Source of the DNA: Cenococcum geophilum 1.58
Taxonomy: Eukaryota; Ascomycota; Dothideomycetes; Gloniales; Gloniaceae
DNA length: 64,000 bases
Assembly (NCBI GenBank): GCA_001692895.1
Contig: KV748181.1
Location: 558,001-622,000 of the forward strand
Direction of reading: 5' to 3'
The notes under the pieces are model-generated. The model was not told the origin of the DNA and ran no database searches. It saw only the letters and a list, made by a program, of their open reading frames with translations. Positions within the stretch are counted from its first letter, which is position 1. The number at the start of each line of letters is the position of its first letter. Both the position numbers and the translations under genes were made by a program. Below, piece by piece: positions 1 through 12,264 of the stretch.

Positions 1-3000
1 ATCTAAGTATAGCGGTGAAAATAATAATTTTAACTTTAAACTAATTATCTTTACGGACCTCTGCTAGAAGGCTGATATTCCTAAATAAGAGTTTAGCTAA
101 GCCTACTCTACTATGCTGCGCGGCCTAGCACTTAACTATTACTATACCAACCTCAAGAGTAACCCCCTTGGTGTCCCCTTTAATAAGCTATATAAAGCTA
201 CCCGTAACTACTTTAAAGGACCGGAATATAGGCGTAATATCCTTACCTAATAAAATGCGACTAAGCTATGGACTGTAATTAATAAGAACACCGAAAAATC
301 GACTATAGAGTATCTGCAAATCCTTATTAAAGACCTCTAGCACCTATAGCACGGCCTTAACGCCAAGCTTTAAATAGACGACTTCCTGTATAATAAACTT
401 ATTACGGCTTGCCAGGAAGTAGAGCCCTGTAAGTACGCCTATTATAAGCCTATAGATACCTTAGCTGGCCTTATTAATAACCTACGCTCCTCTATTATAA
501 CGTATAAAGTCTTAAACCCACCGGGTAGTACTTAAGCCTTCGCTACGGATATTTAATATCCGTAGATAGACTTAGACGTCCACTTTACGGACCGCCGTTA
601 CTGCTAGTAGCACCTATACCAACTAAGTCCTACCCGTAACCCCCGCAGCAACTCCTGTATAAAAGTATACCCCTATAGATAAATAAGCTAGAAATGCTTT
701 GTGTGTGGTAAGGAAGGATATTAGTTTATAAGGTATACCTAGGAAGAATATAACAGGTCTAAGAAGAGATTTAATAAACGGATTAGCTAGTTTATCTTAG
801 AATATAAAGGAGAGGAAGAAGAGGAGCCCCCTAATAAGTTAATAGAAGCCCTTATAATTAACTTTAACCTAGATAACTAGGAATAGGAGACCCTAGAAAT
901 ATTCTTAACTACTTTCGGACCTTTTATGGACAGCTAAGCCTTTAATATTACGACTGTATTAGCCGACCGTTCCTTTATACACTTAGTTGCGCCCAAAAAC
1001 TATTCCGTAAGTACCCCTGTTACGGACATTATAAATTATAAGTAGGACCTATTTGCATATATTACCATAGAACGCTATACCCCTAAGGAATTCTACGGTG
1101 TTATAATTAATATAGGCGCCTCTAAGAAGTCTACTGTAGGCTATGGATAATACCTTATATATAGGACTACTGCAAATAATAATACGGATATTAATATTAC
1201 GTAAACTGGGGCCGTAAACGTCTAATTCGGCATTAGCTTAACTATATTAATTGGATTAGTTACAGTTAAGACCCTAATTAGCCTAGTTAACTTCTATATA
1301 GTAAAAGCAGACACCCCTTTCTTACTTTGCCTTGCGGACATAGATAGGTTATAGGTTTACTACAATAATATTATAGATACCTTAATTGGCCCCGCAACTG
1401 CCCTAGAAAGCAAGCATGTTACCCTACTAATTATATAACGATTTGGACACCCGTTCCTTATATAGGGAGAGACTTTACGGACCTATATTTAGGAATCTTT
1501 TGACTATAACCCGTGCTACCTTACTAGTACGGAGATCTACCGTTTGTACTGCCGTTTCGGCTACCCGTTAGCCGAAAAGCTATATAGAGTCCTTAAACAC
1601 TCTAGACACGACGACGTTAATAGGAAGGCAGTTAATTACCTGACCAAATACTGCTCCTTTTACTAGAAATACGGACGTTCCCTAGGCCGATTTAAGTTCA
1701 CCCTTTATAAGGACCTTAACTTTAACCACTTAGTGTACGTAGATATTATGTATATTAACGGCAGCCTAGTATTATATATAATTAACAAGGCAACCCGCTA
1801 TTAAGCCGCCCGTTGGTTATAAAATATATCTATAAAGTATACTTAGGATATTTTACGGACCTACTGGATTGATACGTACGTTGGACCTCCTGAGTATATC
1901 ACCTATAACGCCGGTAGGAACTTTATTAGTAAGGAATTCTAGTAGTATACTACGGCCATGGCTATATTAATAAAAGCTGTTTTAGTTAAGGCGTATTAGT
2001 CCGTTGGGCTTATTAAGCGAGCTTACCTAGCTCTATAGAGAGCTTATTAGATTATTACGGACGAGTATAAGGATATCTAAAAGGAACTAGCTTTATAGAT
2101 AGCTGTAAAAGCCGTTAATGATACTACTGGCCCTAACGGACTAGTACCTACCCTCTTGATTTACGGAGCCTACCTAAGGATAAGTAACTTAGGCCCCCCT
2201 GCCCCGTCTATTATGAAATAAGTAGCTATAATACGGAAGGCAATAGCTGAAATAGTTAAATTATGGGCTAAATAAACTATTAATAACGCTCTGCACTACC
2301 GTAACGGACCTAATATAACCTTAGTATATAACCTTCCGCTTAACTCTAAAGTCCTTATATAGCGTGAAAGCGGTAGTTAAAATAGGCCTTACTATCTACT
2401 AGCCGTAGAAAACGAGATATGCTGCGTATAGCTTCCTAACAAGCTAACTAGCTTTAGAAGCATGTCCGTAAAACCCTACCTTCGGCCTAAAAATACCTAT
2501 GACGTTGAGCTAGACGAACTAGAAGTAACTGCCGAACTAGACGAACTAGAAACGACTGCCGAATTAGATAAACTAGAGGCATCCTTGCCTACCCTAGAGG
2601 TCCCCTAGAAACCTACTAAACCTACTAAACCTGCCGTAAAGCGTGGCCGAGGACGCCCCCGTAAGAATCCTGTAACGGAGAACTACCTAACCTCTACAGG
2701 CACATCCGTAAAGCAATCTCCGCCTACAGATATATTAGTTCTAGTATAAGAAACCCCTTTTATGGACTTATGGCGTAAAGAGATTAATAAACTACTTAAA
2801 AAGGGTGTCTTTATAATTGTAATAGAGAAAGACGTTCCGCAAGGCGTCTATATATTTAACTTACGCTTCGTTAATAAGATTAAGCACCCTAGTACTAATA
2901 AAGCCTTTAAGAAATTAAGGCTTATTGTATAAGCTTATAACGACTAGGGAAAGGACCTAATTCTTACGTAATCGCCTATAATTTAATGGGTTAGTTAACG

Positions 3001-3654
3001 GATTATACTCGTACTTACGCCTAGACTATAGTAAACTAAATCCGTAGCCCTTTACTTATGGGATATCTTATAAGCCTATATGCAGTCTAATACCTACCTA
3101 AGTAGGGATATCTTTATACGACCACCCTATAAGCTTAACCTATAACTAGGAACAATTTTATAGGTCGTAAAACCTCTTTATAGAGTACTAGAAGCCGGAA
3201 ACCATTGGTTTAAGATATACTACTAGCACTATATTAGTAAACTTAAAATAGAATAGTTAACCTATGACCCCTGCCTCCTATACAGCCTATTAAACGGCCT
3301 TAGTATTATTGGACTCTAAATAGATAATACCCTCTTCTTAGTAGACCGGATATTTATAGACGCTAAAGAGACTAAACTGTAAGAAGCTAAGTTCCTAGCA
3401 AAGCTATAAGAGCAGTTAACTAAGTAAACTCTAATTAAGTTTAACGGAGGCTTAATTATATAAAAGGGTAACTTAATCTAGCTAACCTAGGAACGCTAAG
3501 CTTCGTCAGGAAAACGGGAGGGTGGTAGGGGCTAGCCAGGGGCTAGCCCGGGGCTGGCCCGGGGTCATTTCAGCTGGATCCGCTGATCTGCTTATATATA
3601 CTTATTTACGCTAGCCCAGGGCTAGCCCGGGGCCATATTAGCAACATTAGCACA

Positions 3655-3715
3655 TTTTATACGTTTTATACGTTTTATATATTTTATACGTTTTATACAT
3701 TTTATATAATATTTC
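3655..3715. repeat. Short tandem repeat, TTTTATACG-like
   Basis: About six copies of a 9-10-bp unit (ttttatacg and variants) follow one another inside the TIR element. They are followed near 3748-3785 by a second simple repeat of aaaattcaaa and aaatttaaaa units. Confidence 0.8.
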
Positions 3716-3887
3716 CTATAGCTGCAATATATATAATTATAATAAAATTCAAAATTCAAAATTTAAAATTTAAAAATTTAAAATTAATAGTAGCTATAAG
3801 GGATATCTCTCGCAGAGTCTCCAAATCGTCAATTGGCGGCGTTCCCAATAATCCGCCGGCCATATACTAATTTCCTAACTAGGCCTA

Positions 3888-4032
3888 GTGCCTGTCCTAC
3901 CTGTCCTGCCTATCCTGCCTATCCTACTTATCCTACCTGTCCTACCGTCTAACCGTCCTACTTGTTCGTGCCTACCTATCTATACCTGCCGGTCGTGCCT
4001 ACTTATCTATGCCTACCTGTCTATATCTATAA
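3888..4032. repeat. Degenerate tandem repeat, TGTCCTACC / CTATCTATGCC units
   Basis: A run of 9-10-bp units of the type tgtcctacc and tatcctgcc (about 3888-3958) passes into ctacctatctatgcc-like units up to about 4032. It keeps CpA and TpG dinucleotides. It has no coding potential and lies inside the 3504-5111 element. Confidence 0.75.
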
Positions 4033-4280
4033 TTTAGGGGAGAGGTCGGCCTGATTAAAGGCTCTGCTTAATTTGATTGCGATTGATTATATTAATTCGA
4101 ATCGTTCTCTCTAGGCGTTTACTAGCTATACGTTTAAACGGTAGTCGTCTAGGGTGCCTCCCTAAGAGGCCTTAATTCGATTTAATTTGGTAATAGGATA
4201 ATATTAAGGCTCTAGTTTGATTCAATCGATCGATTAAATTAATTGTGGTGTTTGCTGGCTGGTCGTTTAAACGATTATTG

Positions 4281-4581
4281 TCTGGCTCTGGCGNCGGTCG
4301 TCTGGTTCTGGCGACGGTCGTCTAGTTCTAGCGACGGTCGTCTGGTTCTGGCGACGGTCGTCTAGTTCTGGCGACGGTCGTCTGGTTCTGGCGACGGTCG
4401 TCTAGTTCTGGCGACGGTCGTCTGGTTCTGGCCGACGGTCGTCTGGTTCTGGCGACGGTCGTCTAGTTCTGGCGACGGTCGTCTGGTTCTGGCGACGGTC
4501 GTCTGGTTCTGGCGACGGTCGTCTAGTTCTGGCGATGGTTGTCTAGTTCTGGCGACGGTCGTCTAGTTCTGGTTATAGTCC
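4281..4581. repeat. 20-bp minisatellite, about 15 units
   Basis: Units are of the form TCTGGTTCTGGCGACGGTCG, in perfect 20-bp register except for one 21-bp unit near 4421-4441. Roughly alternating units carry TCTAG in place of TCTGG, a RIP-like transition that was then spread with the array. The last unit is degenerate. A single ambiguous base (N) is at 4294. Reading frames across the array are an effect of repetition. Confidence 0.95.
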
Positions 4582-4899
4582 TCTGGCTACCGTTCTGGTG
4601 CCTCCCTAAGTAGGGAGGATGTAAGGAAGGAAGGGTAAAGGTGGTATTTAGGTGTACAAGGGGTATGTAAAGGCACGTGTAGAGGCTGTCGGGAATATAG
4701 CGGGGACCCAATAGTACTTCGGACGATTTAGATGATAAGGAAAATTAAAGTCCTGCTAGGAGCCTGCTAGGAAGCCTGCTAAGAGCCTGCCCGGAGGCCT
4801 TTAGGATTTTAATACCCTAATAGCATTAAATATAATAATAGTAATAATATTTATTTTATAGCTATAAGCTAGTATAGTGCTAGTGTATAGCTCTAGGGC

Positions 4900-5055
4900 T
4901 TAGCTAATATGGCTAAAAGCTAGCCCTAGGCTAGGGGGGGTTAGCTAATATAGCTAAAAGCTAGCCCTAGGCCAGGGGGGGTCAGCTAATATGGCTAAAA
5001 GCTGGCCCCGGGCCAGGGGGGGTTAGCTAATATGGCGGAAAGCTAGCCCCGGGCC
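4900..5055. repeat. 41-bp tandem repeat, 3.8 units
   Basis: Units start at 4900, 4941, 4982 and 5023 and are each exactly 41 bp, the last partial. Each has a TTAGCTAATATGGCTAAAAG half and a GC-rich half with a CTAGCCC..GGGCC palindrome followed by a run of seven G. The left end of the same element (3530-3570 and 3612-3635) carries the same GC-rich palindromic motif, so these behave as subterminal repeats. Confidence 0.92.
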
Positions 5056-5904
5056 CTAAAAACACTTTTAGCGAAACCAAATTTCCTGCGCCACTTCCCG
5101 TTTTCCTAACGTTAAAACCTAAAGCTTATTATAGTAAAGCCTACGGACCTTACCAGTTCCTATAAAGAGACTTATAAAACCGTAAATATAAAGGACTAAT
5201 ACGCTGTATAGCGTGTAAGAGGCGCTTATATTGTTATAGTCTGCCAACCTAAATCTGCCTACGACTTATCCTTTACGGCCTAGGCAGTAAATCTATAAGA
5301 AGAAAATATTAAGCAGCTTAATAAGCGCATTTAGTGGCAAATTGATAATGCAGTAAGGGGACTTACTTTTGTATTACTAGACCTAAGTTCCCTTAGCTTA
5401 CTAGCATTTATAAACGCCTCCTTTGCTAATAATAAAGACCTATTATTATAAATCGGCTTTATAATTGTACTTATGGACTGTAATTAGGACGTAAATATAC
5501 TATACTAATCTTTAATTAAGTGCAAATAAGTAACCCGTAGTGTACTAGCTTCTAAACTATATATACTAGCTTATAGATTTAATATAGCAGCCGTAATTAA
5601 ATTAACGGTCTAGAAGATTCTATAACTGGAGCAGTTACCCCTAGTTTTATGCACTAATTTAAAGTCCCTTTACGACTGCCTAGTTAAACTAGGTATAATA
5701 TAAGAGAAGAGGCTTATGGTCGACCTAATATACTTATATTAGGCCTACAAACAATATAAGATTACGGAGGTTAAATAGATCAGCAGCGGAGACAACCCAG
5801 CGGATGCTATGACTAAGGTAAAGCCGTGTTAAGCCCTTAAAACCCTAATTAATATAAATAAGCTTAACCTAAAAGTTATGGGATGGGTAGAACGGGACTA
5901 ATAG

Positions 5905-6470
5905 AGTACTTATGGTACACCTACGGCCTATTAGAAGGCCGTACGGCTTATTATACGGCCTATTCTACGGACCGTAAGCTATTAGGTAGAAAAACGGTGG
6001 AAAGCTATAATAGAACTTAGTAGACTTACGTAACCTGCCAAATTCTACTATATTCTGCCACAGTGGTTAAATTAACTAATTACGATTTTCTATACCGGGC
6101 ATAGAAAATCGCCATTAGCTCGCTTAGCACTAGCGCCTTAGCGGCCCTTAAAATCTAACTTACGGCTCGTCTACTGCCCGTTGAAAGGCCGTACGGTTTA
6201 TTTTACGGACCGTAAGCAGGACTTACGGCCAGCTTAAGGTACCGTTTGGAAGGCAGCCTAGACGGCACCTTAGGGGAGATTTCCTATGTATTTTCCTTTG
6301 TGTTCTATGGTTTTATTAAAGCAATTACGGAGGCTGTACACAGGTGGTTTTATTTTTTAAGTACTGCCAGTGTATAATTACAGCACCTGTTGTACCAAAC
6401 GCGTGCTTACGCGTTTAGTGCACTAACCACTCGCTTATGCGTCTGGTGCACTTATGAAGCACTGACTAAT
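5905..6470 (+). other. Long non-coding 3' region of the Copia element
   Basis: About 565 bp separate the end of the RNase H region from the polypurine tract. The stretch has no recognisable coding sequence. It holds repeated short palindromic motifs, such as GGCCGTACGG near 5938 and 6188 and TACGGACCGTA near 5973 and 6203, which could fold. It may be an untranslated region or an older insertion that I cannot delimit. Confidence 0.5.
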
Positions 6471-6481
6471 TAGGGGGGAGG

Positions 6482-6650
6482 TGTATTAGTATATAGACCA
6501 CGTAGTCTGCTTTATATAATCGATAGTCACCATCCAAACAAGTATACGATACTATATGTATTTCGTGCCCGTGGATACGACTCACTCGTGCTATTAAGTT
6601 AGTACGAACAATATAATATCCTAACTGTTTTATAATATATTCTAAAAGCA
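6482..6650 (+). repeat. Putative 3' LTR of the Copia element, with polypurine tract just upstream
   Basis: A purine run (AGGGGGGAGG, about 6472-6481) is followed directly by a TG that starts a compact block ending in CA near 6650. The LTR start is well supported by the tract. The end is approximate, because the partner LTR and the left target duplication are outside the window. Confidence 0.55.
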
Positions 6651-6654
6651 TAAG

Positions 6655-8560
6655 ACCTTTCCTACTCTCCCTGCGATAATAATATACTATAAGTATTTAG
6701 CTTTCCTAGCATAGCACATACATAGAGCCAAAAAGTAGTTACTAAGAGTAGCAGATATAGGCCAAAAGAAAGGTAGATTAAGAGCTAGTATATATAATAA
6801 AGAAGCCGCAGTCATCCTATAGGAGAGTATGGAAAGTCCTATATATAATCTCCTACCAAAAACTCTACCGGCTCCTCTATACTTAAGTCTAAAGCATATA
6901 TTATAAACTTTATATACTACTCCTCATTCTTAATTAAATTTAATATTACTTTCCCATTATTATACTAGCTATAGCTGTCCTCTACAAGGCTATAGTACTA
7001 CTTAAATTGTGCAAATAACTTATTAGATTTAAACCTTTCTGGCCTAGGCTCGCCGGTTCCTATATTTAGGACAAAGTAGTATACTAGGGCGGAGGATATA
7101 TATTCTGCTAAATCTAACGAACTTAGCTAGTTCCAAAAGTTAAATTAGCAAATATTGTAGTAGTAATAGGGCCCTAGATTTTCTAGCTTACTCTAGAGCT
7201 CTCCCTTTAAAATGGACTTAGCGGACTAGTCTAGCCTACTCTAGAGCTCTCTATTTAGGACAGACTTAGTAAACTGGTCTAGCCTACTCTAGAGCTCTCC
7301 CTTTAAGACAAACTTGGTAGATTAGATAGTATAGCTTAGCTTACTAATAAATAGCCTAAGTTAATAATCGCGTTAATTTCGTTATTGCTAAGGCTTATAA
7401 GGAACCTCTCTCTTACGTCGTCGCTTAGATCCGCTATAAGGTCGTTAAGGTCATCTTTATACGGGTCCTCGATAATTTCTATAGTTAATTAATCTGGCAT
7501 TAGGCCCGTAGTATATTTAATAACTATAGGCTAAAGCCGCAGCCAGATTCCAGATTGCCGTTTTCTAGATATCTAGTTTTAGCTGCCTAAGAGGTTGGCG
7601 TAGGCTTCTACAACGGGTTAGAGAATAATAATAAGTAGTAAAATACTGGATATACACTAACCGCTAATAACAGTGCTATAAAAGTTGTCCGTTCCCTTAA
7701 ACCCAGTTCTATACTCCCTAATTATATAATATATTACTATTAAAATAAAAGCAATAGTGTTGCTAGTAAGCTTTTTAAATATATTATAAAAGTAGGGTAA
7801 TCGGGCAAGGCCGTTCTTTCCTCTACCGTAAAATATACTAGCTATGCTAGCAACTATCACGTCGGAACGGAAGCGGTTATCACTTAGCTATTAACTCTTA
7901 TTAGTATTTTACTAAATAGCACGGGCAAAATACCTTTGTATAATCTAGCGCAATAAAATTATAATTAGTTAGTAGTTCCACAATTAGTTTGGGCGTATTA
8001 TTAAACCCTAGCCTATATACCTCCCTTACAACTATATAAGCCTTTATAATTACATGGTTCCTAAAGTTCCCTATTACATTAAATAGCTGTATATAATATT
8101 AAGATTATTAGTGGACAATTTAATATAATATTTCCAGTATATAGATACCTTACGAGCGGACACCGGGTCAGGAATACAATTAGCTTTTTTTATACTACTT
8201 TCGGCTGCTTTAAAATGGCTTCTAACTATACCTTTTTCATTATATCCTTAATAAGGCCTAGAAAGCGGTCGAACCATAGGTTAATAAGATGCCCGTCACA
8301 AGTCCTAGAGTTAGTTACTAGCCTTACTAGTAAAATAGACCTACAAAGCGCAAATATAGGCTTATGTCTCTTAGGTAGGTTTTATTTTATACGTCGCCGT
8401 TATAATATCTAGAGGTACTCTTCTCTTACCCATAGCGCGGCAGTTAGGTCAAAATCGTCTTTATAGTCTAACTTATCCTTACTTTCCCTAGTGCTATTTA
8501 GGTCCCCTTTAGATCGAACACTAGGTTGGTGTACTCTGTATTAAAAAAAGGTCACTTATT
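6655..8560 (-). pseudogene. Coding relic of unknown function, possibly DUF6532-like
   Basis: The minus strand reads as protein over most of this stretch, interrupted by stops at codons that RIP would make from CAA, CAG or TGG and by frame changes. The clearest open piece is 7860 down to 7657. It includes a hydrophobic stretch ending in an EYRTG motif, after a block like D-V-I-V-A-S-I-A-S-I-F-Y-G. The pattern reminds me of the C-terminal part of fungal DUF6532-type proteins, but this rests on recollection of the family and is weak. Downstream on the same strand (about 7560-7370) is an acidic region. Upstream (8215-8560) is another coding-like block. A plus-strand open frame at 8215-8412 is its shadow. 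No start can be chosen. Confidence 0.4.
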
Positions 8561-8630
8561 TTATAGACGAAGCTATATTAGGGTTTAGGCGAATATAGCT
8601 TACTAGGGAGAATATAAAGCCAAATATTGG

Positions 8631-8810
8631 TTATTTACGCGATAAGGTACAGATTAGGCGTATAGGAGAGTACTTTAAACTAGCACGCAATTATTTACGC
8701 GGTAAGGTACGGATTAGGCACGCGGAAGAGTATTTCAAACTAGCACGCAATTGTTTACGCGGTAAGGTATAGATTAGGCGCATAGGAGAGTATTTTAAAC
8801 TAATACGCAA
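8631..8810. repeat. 60-bp tandem repeat, 3 units
   Basis: Three consecutive 60-bp units contain TTTACGCGGTAAGGTA, GATTAGGC and AACTAGCACGCAA. They differ from each other almost only by C/T and G/A changes. Confidence 0.9.
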
Positions 8811-9102
8811 TCGTTAAGAGCCAGAGGTATATTACAAAGATGCTACTTTTTATAGCGGTAGGCGGTTAGATAACAAAGAGAGTATTCTATTTACTAGGGC
8901 CCGCCAAGTGCCAAATAGTAAAGGAGACTATTAAGTATTGCAGTTAGACTCCGGTTATACATAAATATATAATCTACCTTAACTAAAAGATTAGGACTTC
9001 GCGTCTTTAACTAAGCTAGTTTTACTACCAGATTATTAACAGATTTAGTAGATTTATTAATATTTAGTTGCTATTATTTTGTAAAAAAAAGTAGGTATAG
9101 AC

Positions 9103-9416
9103 TCGCAGTTACTATTCTTATTATTAAAGATTACCCTTTTTAGCCGGAGGCGGCTATATACATTCTATACATTATTAGCCAGCTTAATATATTATATACG
9201 ACGTTAATAGGGTCTATTGTATACCTGCTCCTCTTTACACCCAAATATAACTAGACTAGAGTCGCTATTCTTATTATCGGATATTACCCTTTTTAGCCAG
9301 AGGCGGCCATATACATTCTATATATTGTTAGCTAGCTTAATATATTATATACGACATTAACAGGGTCTATTATATACCTACTCCTCTCCGCGCCCAGATA
9401 TAACTAGACTAGAGTT
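9103..9416. repeat. 152-bp tandem duplication, 2 units
   Basis: The second unit begins about 152 bp after the first (compare the CTATTCTTATTAT motif near 9112 and 9264). The units share the TTTTTAGCC.GAGGCGGC block and the TATACGACRTTAA block. They differ mainly by transitions. Nothing else is recognised between 8811 and 9440. Confidence 0.85.
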
Positions 9417-9439
9417 ATAATATTACTTATTCTAGCTGG

Positions 9440-11500
9440 GTTCCATATACTTATTCTCCGCCAGCGCGTTCTTCCTTCCATTAGCTAGGACATAGGCAAC
9501 CCCTAGCAGTAGGCTAAGTAGAGACGTAAGGTTAATCGTACTAATTATCCTCGTTTCCTTATTATACGTTAGCTTAAAGTAGGGTTCTTACTACTAGTTT
9601 AAGTGTTTAATAATACGTTTTTACGTTTACCTGCTATAGTAACACTCCTATATTTGCCTAGTTAGCAGATAGTACAGCTTATAGCTAAAATAGGTTACCT
9701 TATAGCTGTTTCTATAATGTCTAGGGCGTATATAGATTAACAACTTAAAAGAACGTATACTGGTATGGTATATATTAGACTAATAGCAGTATTAGTAAAA
9801 GTGTTACTAATATAGTGCTTATAAATAATTTAAATAGGGGTGTATTTATTATAATGAGCTGCTAGTTCTAACCAGTTACGGTCAAGCCGCAACTACAGCC
9901 TGTCAACTTACGTCAAGTTAGTAGTTAAAAAAACATTATCGGATATTCTAAGATTGTTAAATACTATTTGCTATTATACGCGAAACTATTTTATTCTATT
10001 AGCATATCCCTTAATAGATACGGTATAGGTATACAAAAGGTTAAATGTTAATCCCGGCAACAAAAGCAGTAGGCTAGTAAGACTTATATCCGAATTTAAT
10101 AGGGAGGTACCTTATTAAACCACTTTACCTACCTAGGGCGCTAGCTTTTAGATCTTATACCTTATTCCAGTCTACCTACACTAAGTTTAACAGCCGTCTC
10201 GCGCTTAAAGCAAAGCTTATCCACCTTATCCGTGCAGCTCGTCAGTGTAGATAATACTAGGGTAGGCATAGGCAGCATTTAGGACAGCAATAACACTTCT
10301 ATACAGTTATATCGCCATATTCCACACCCTTATGCAACACCTAGTATTTCTACTATAAACATCCAACGTCATTCTTCCGCATTGTTAACCCCGCCAGCCT
10401 ATAGTAAGCCTAACCTATCCCCTATATATATATCGCAACAGCAATTAAATTTAGCAAAGTAGCAAGGAAAGCGTAAGCATAGATATAAAAATTAGGTATT
10501 AAATACTAAGAGTAAGCCGGGGACGGTGTTAATATATATTACCCCAATAAGTTTACTAAAAAGAACGGGTATAAACCTTAAGCTTTATTATCTAATCCCC
10601 TTAGGCGTTTTAATAATGCTAAATAAGTTATAAGAATATCTCGGGTTATATTATTCTAAAACTTCCTCGCCTAATAGCACACCGAGGGGCTCTATTAAGC
10701 CGTCTACCTTTATATATAGTAATCTATTAAACTAGCAAGTATTCTAAATAAAGTAGTAGCTTTAAGGCGCATAATCTATGCTACAGTTATAGTTTCCTTT
10801 GCCTTTTCCGTTATGGGTTAAGGCGTAGAGTAAGGGCTCTTTTTTAACTAGGAGAGGTTTTTTAGGACAGCTATAGGTTAAGTATTACCTTAGTATTAAT
10901 CCATTTACCAGTTTTACCTATTCTTATATATATAGAGTGCGAGTTATTTAGTAAAGGCAAGGGTGCAGAAATAGAGGGTAAGTAATTATATTATTCTTAG
11001 CTAGTAGCGTAGACTGCAAATACAAGTTAGTAACGCTAGCTTAACTTTAAGCAGTAACCTACTCGTTCTTCTTTATTCTATTATAAATAAAAACCTATCC
11101 ATTTCTTATAGAAACATATCCTTAACCGCACTACGCCATTTCTCTTTATTTATAAGCTAAATTTGTCCTCTAGCTATCTTATTACTAATATAGTAGCAAA
11201 GCGTTTTACTCTTAGGGTTAAAGTTAATATCCTAGCCTAGTATGTCTATAAATATATTAAAGCTTAGATTATTAACGTATATATCTAGGGCGTTATTTTT
11301 ACCAGCCGCTAGCTTTCGGGTTAGGATAATTATTAGCTCTTTATCAGCTGCCCACCGGATTAGTATTATTATTATTCCATATAACCTTAGTGTCCCCTCC
11401 TACCTTATTACCTTTGGTATGCCGGCCAGTAGATAATGCGAAATGGCGGAGTATGGGAGTACTAGGTTGCCTATTATAATTTACCTAGTAAAAGCCGTTT
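9440..11500 (-). pseudogene. Coding relic, unknown protein, minus strand
   Basis: The minus strand gives coherent protein-like blocks with stops almost only at TAA or TAG in positions RIP would produce. The best blocks are about 11440-11090 and about 10830-10470. In the first, an acidic-aromatic stretch contains D-I-Y-V-N, W-R-S-A-V and D-R-F-L-F groups. I do not recognise the family. It lies upstream, on the same strand, of the 6.65-8.56 kb relic and could be the N-terminal part of the same gene, with the 60-bp and 152-bp repeats in between. A plus-strand open frame at 11242-11436 overlaps it and is probably a shadow. Blocks between 9440 and 10400 are too decayed to follow. Confidence 0.4.
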
Positions 11501-12264
11501 TATTTATTTAACGCGTCGCGTTATAGCTACAGCGCTAGGCAAGCTATTTAACATATTTAGTATATAGGTTCTCGGGTAAACCTAGAAACACAGATAGAAA
11601 TTCGTTAAAGATTTTGTTTAATATTTACCGTATTTATACCTTGCTTATAAGGGAGCGTAGTAGCTATCTAAGGAGCCCACACGTCAACATTTTAATTTCA
11701 ACATCATAGTAAATCGTATTGTATTGTTCGTTCGTAAGCCCTAGATCTCGCTTAAGAGTGTCTTTAGTATTATAGCTTAGGTCTATTATTAGTGCTATAA
11801 TTCTAAAAGCGTTAGTAAAGGTGCGGCAGAAAAAACGTCTTAATTACGCGCCAAGACCGATATATAGAATTGTATAGACGGGTATATTATTTAGTTATTA
11901 TATAAAATAATCAGTTAAATGTCTTATAAGAAATAAATAAGCGTATTAGCGAACGCTTCTCTACCCACTATACCACCCGCCACACCACCTAGGCTTATAA
12001 GCCTCCTCTTATCCCTTTTACGTCTCTTCCGTCTATAAGCTCGATTCAGCACCCAGATTTGTTAATACTTTTTTTATATATATATTTTTTATATATCTAT
12101 TATATTATACGTAGTATAATACTACGTATACAGCCTCTAGGCTATAGCGCTATAGTTCTATATATATAAATCCTTTCTAGGCAGCTTAACATGTACTAGT
12201 AACTATATTTGCCAATACTTTAAGACGCCTAGTCAGCCCTTAACTAGTAGAGCTTAGTGAGTAC
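11501..12264. other. AT-rich stretch, nothing recognised
   Basis: No coherent coding frame was found. A run of T and TA (about 12065-12105) is followed by a small palindrome, TACGTAGTATAATACTACGTA, near 12107-12130. Confidence 0.5.

Larger units (their letters stand above)
3504..5111. mobile_element. Non-autonomous TIR DNA element rich in GC minisatellites, inserted in Copia
   Basis: The ends carry an 18-bp terminal inverted repeat: CGTCAGGAAAACGGGAGG at 3504-3521 and its inverted partner at 5094-5111, differing by two transitions. Copia coding sequence resumes outside both ends, which confirms an insertion. No clear target-site duplication is visible. There is no coding capacity. Inside are GC-rich CTAGCCCGGGG motifs near both ends, a TTTTATACG-type repeat, a TGTCCTACC-type repeat, a 20-bp minisatellite and a 41-bp tandem repeat. 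CpA and TpG are much better preserved here than in the flanking Copia, so it arrived late or escaped most RIP. The superfamily is unknown. Confidence 0.75.
1..6650 (+). mobile_element. Ty1/Copia LTR retrotransposon, decayed, 5' part outside window
   Basis: This is a fossil Copia polyprotein region read on the plus strand. The order of parts is Copia-specific. Gag with a zinc-knuckle relic lies at about 1-1070 (knuckle near 690-745) and the aspartic protease region at about 1080-1330. The GAG-pre-integrase and integrase core follow at about 1440-2350, then a basic linker at 2620-2690. Reverse transcriptase runs from about 2750 to 3500. RNase H lies beyond an unrelated insertion, at about 5160-5900. 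Integrase before reverse transcriptase separates Copia from Gypsy. A polypurine tract and a putative 3' LTR close the element. The 5' LTR lies to the left of the window. The element is broken in dozens of places by RIP-type transitions and by the 3504-5111 insertion. Its age cannot be set because the LTR pair is incomplete. Confidence 0.93.

Noticed and set aside
11242-11436. Plus-strand 64-codon open frame as a gene
   Set aside because: The opposite strand gives the more protein-like reading; the plus frame lacks any domain and looks like a shadow.
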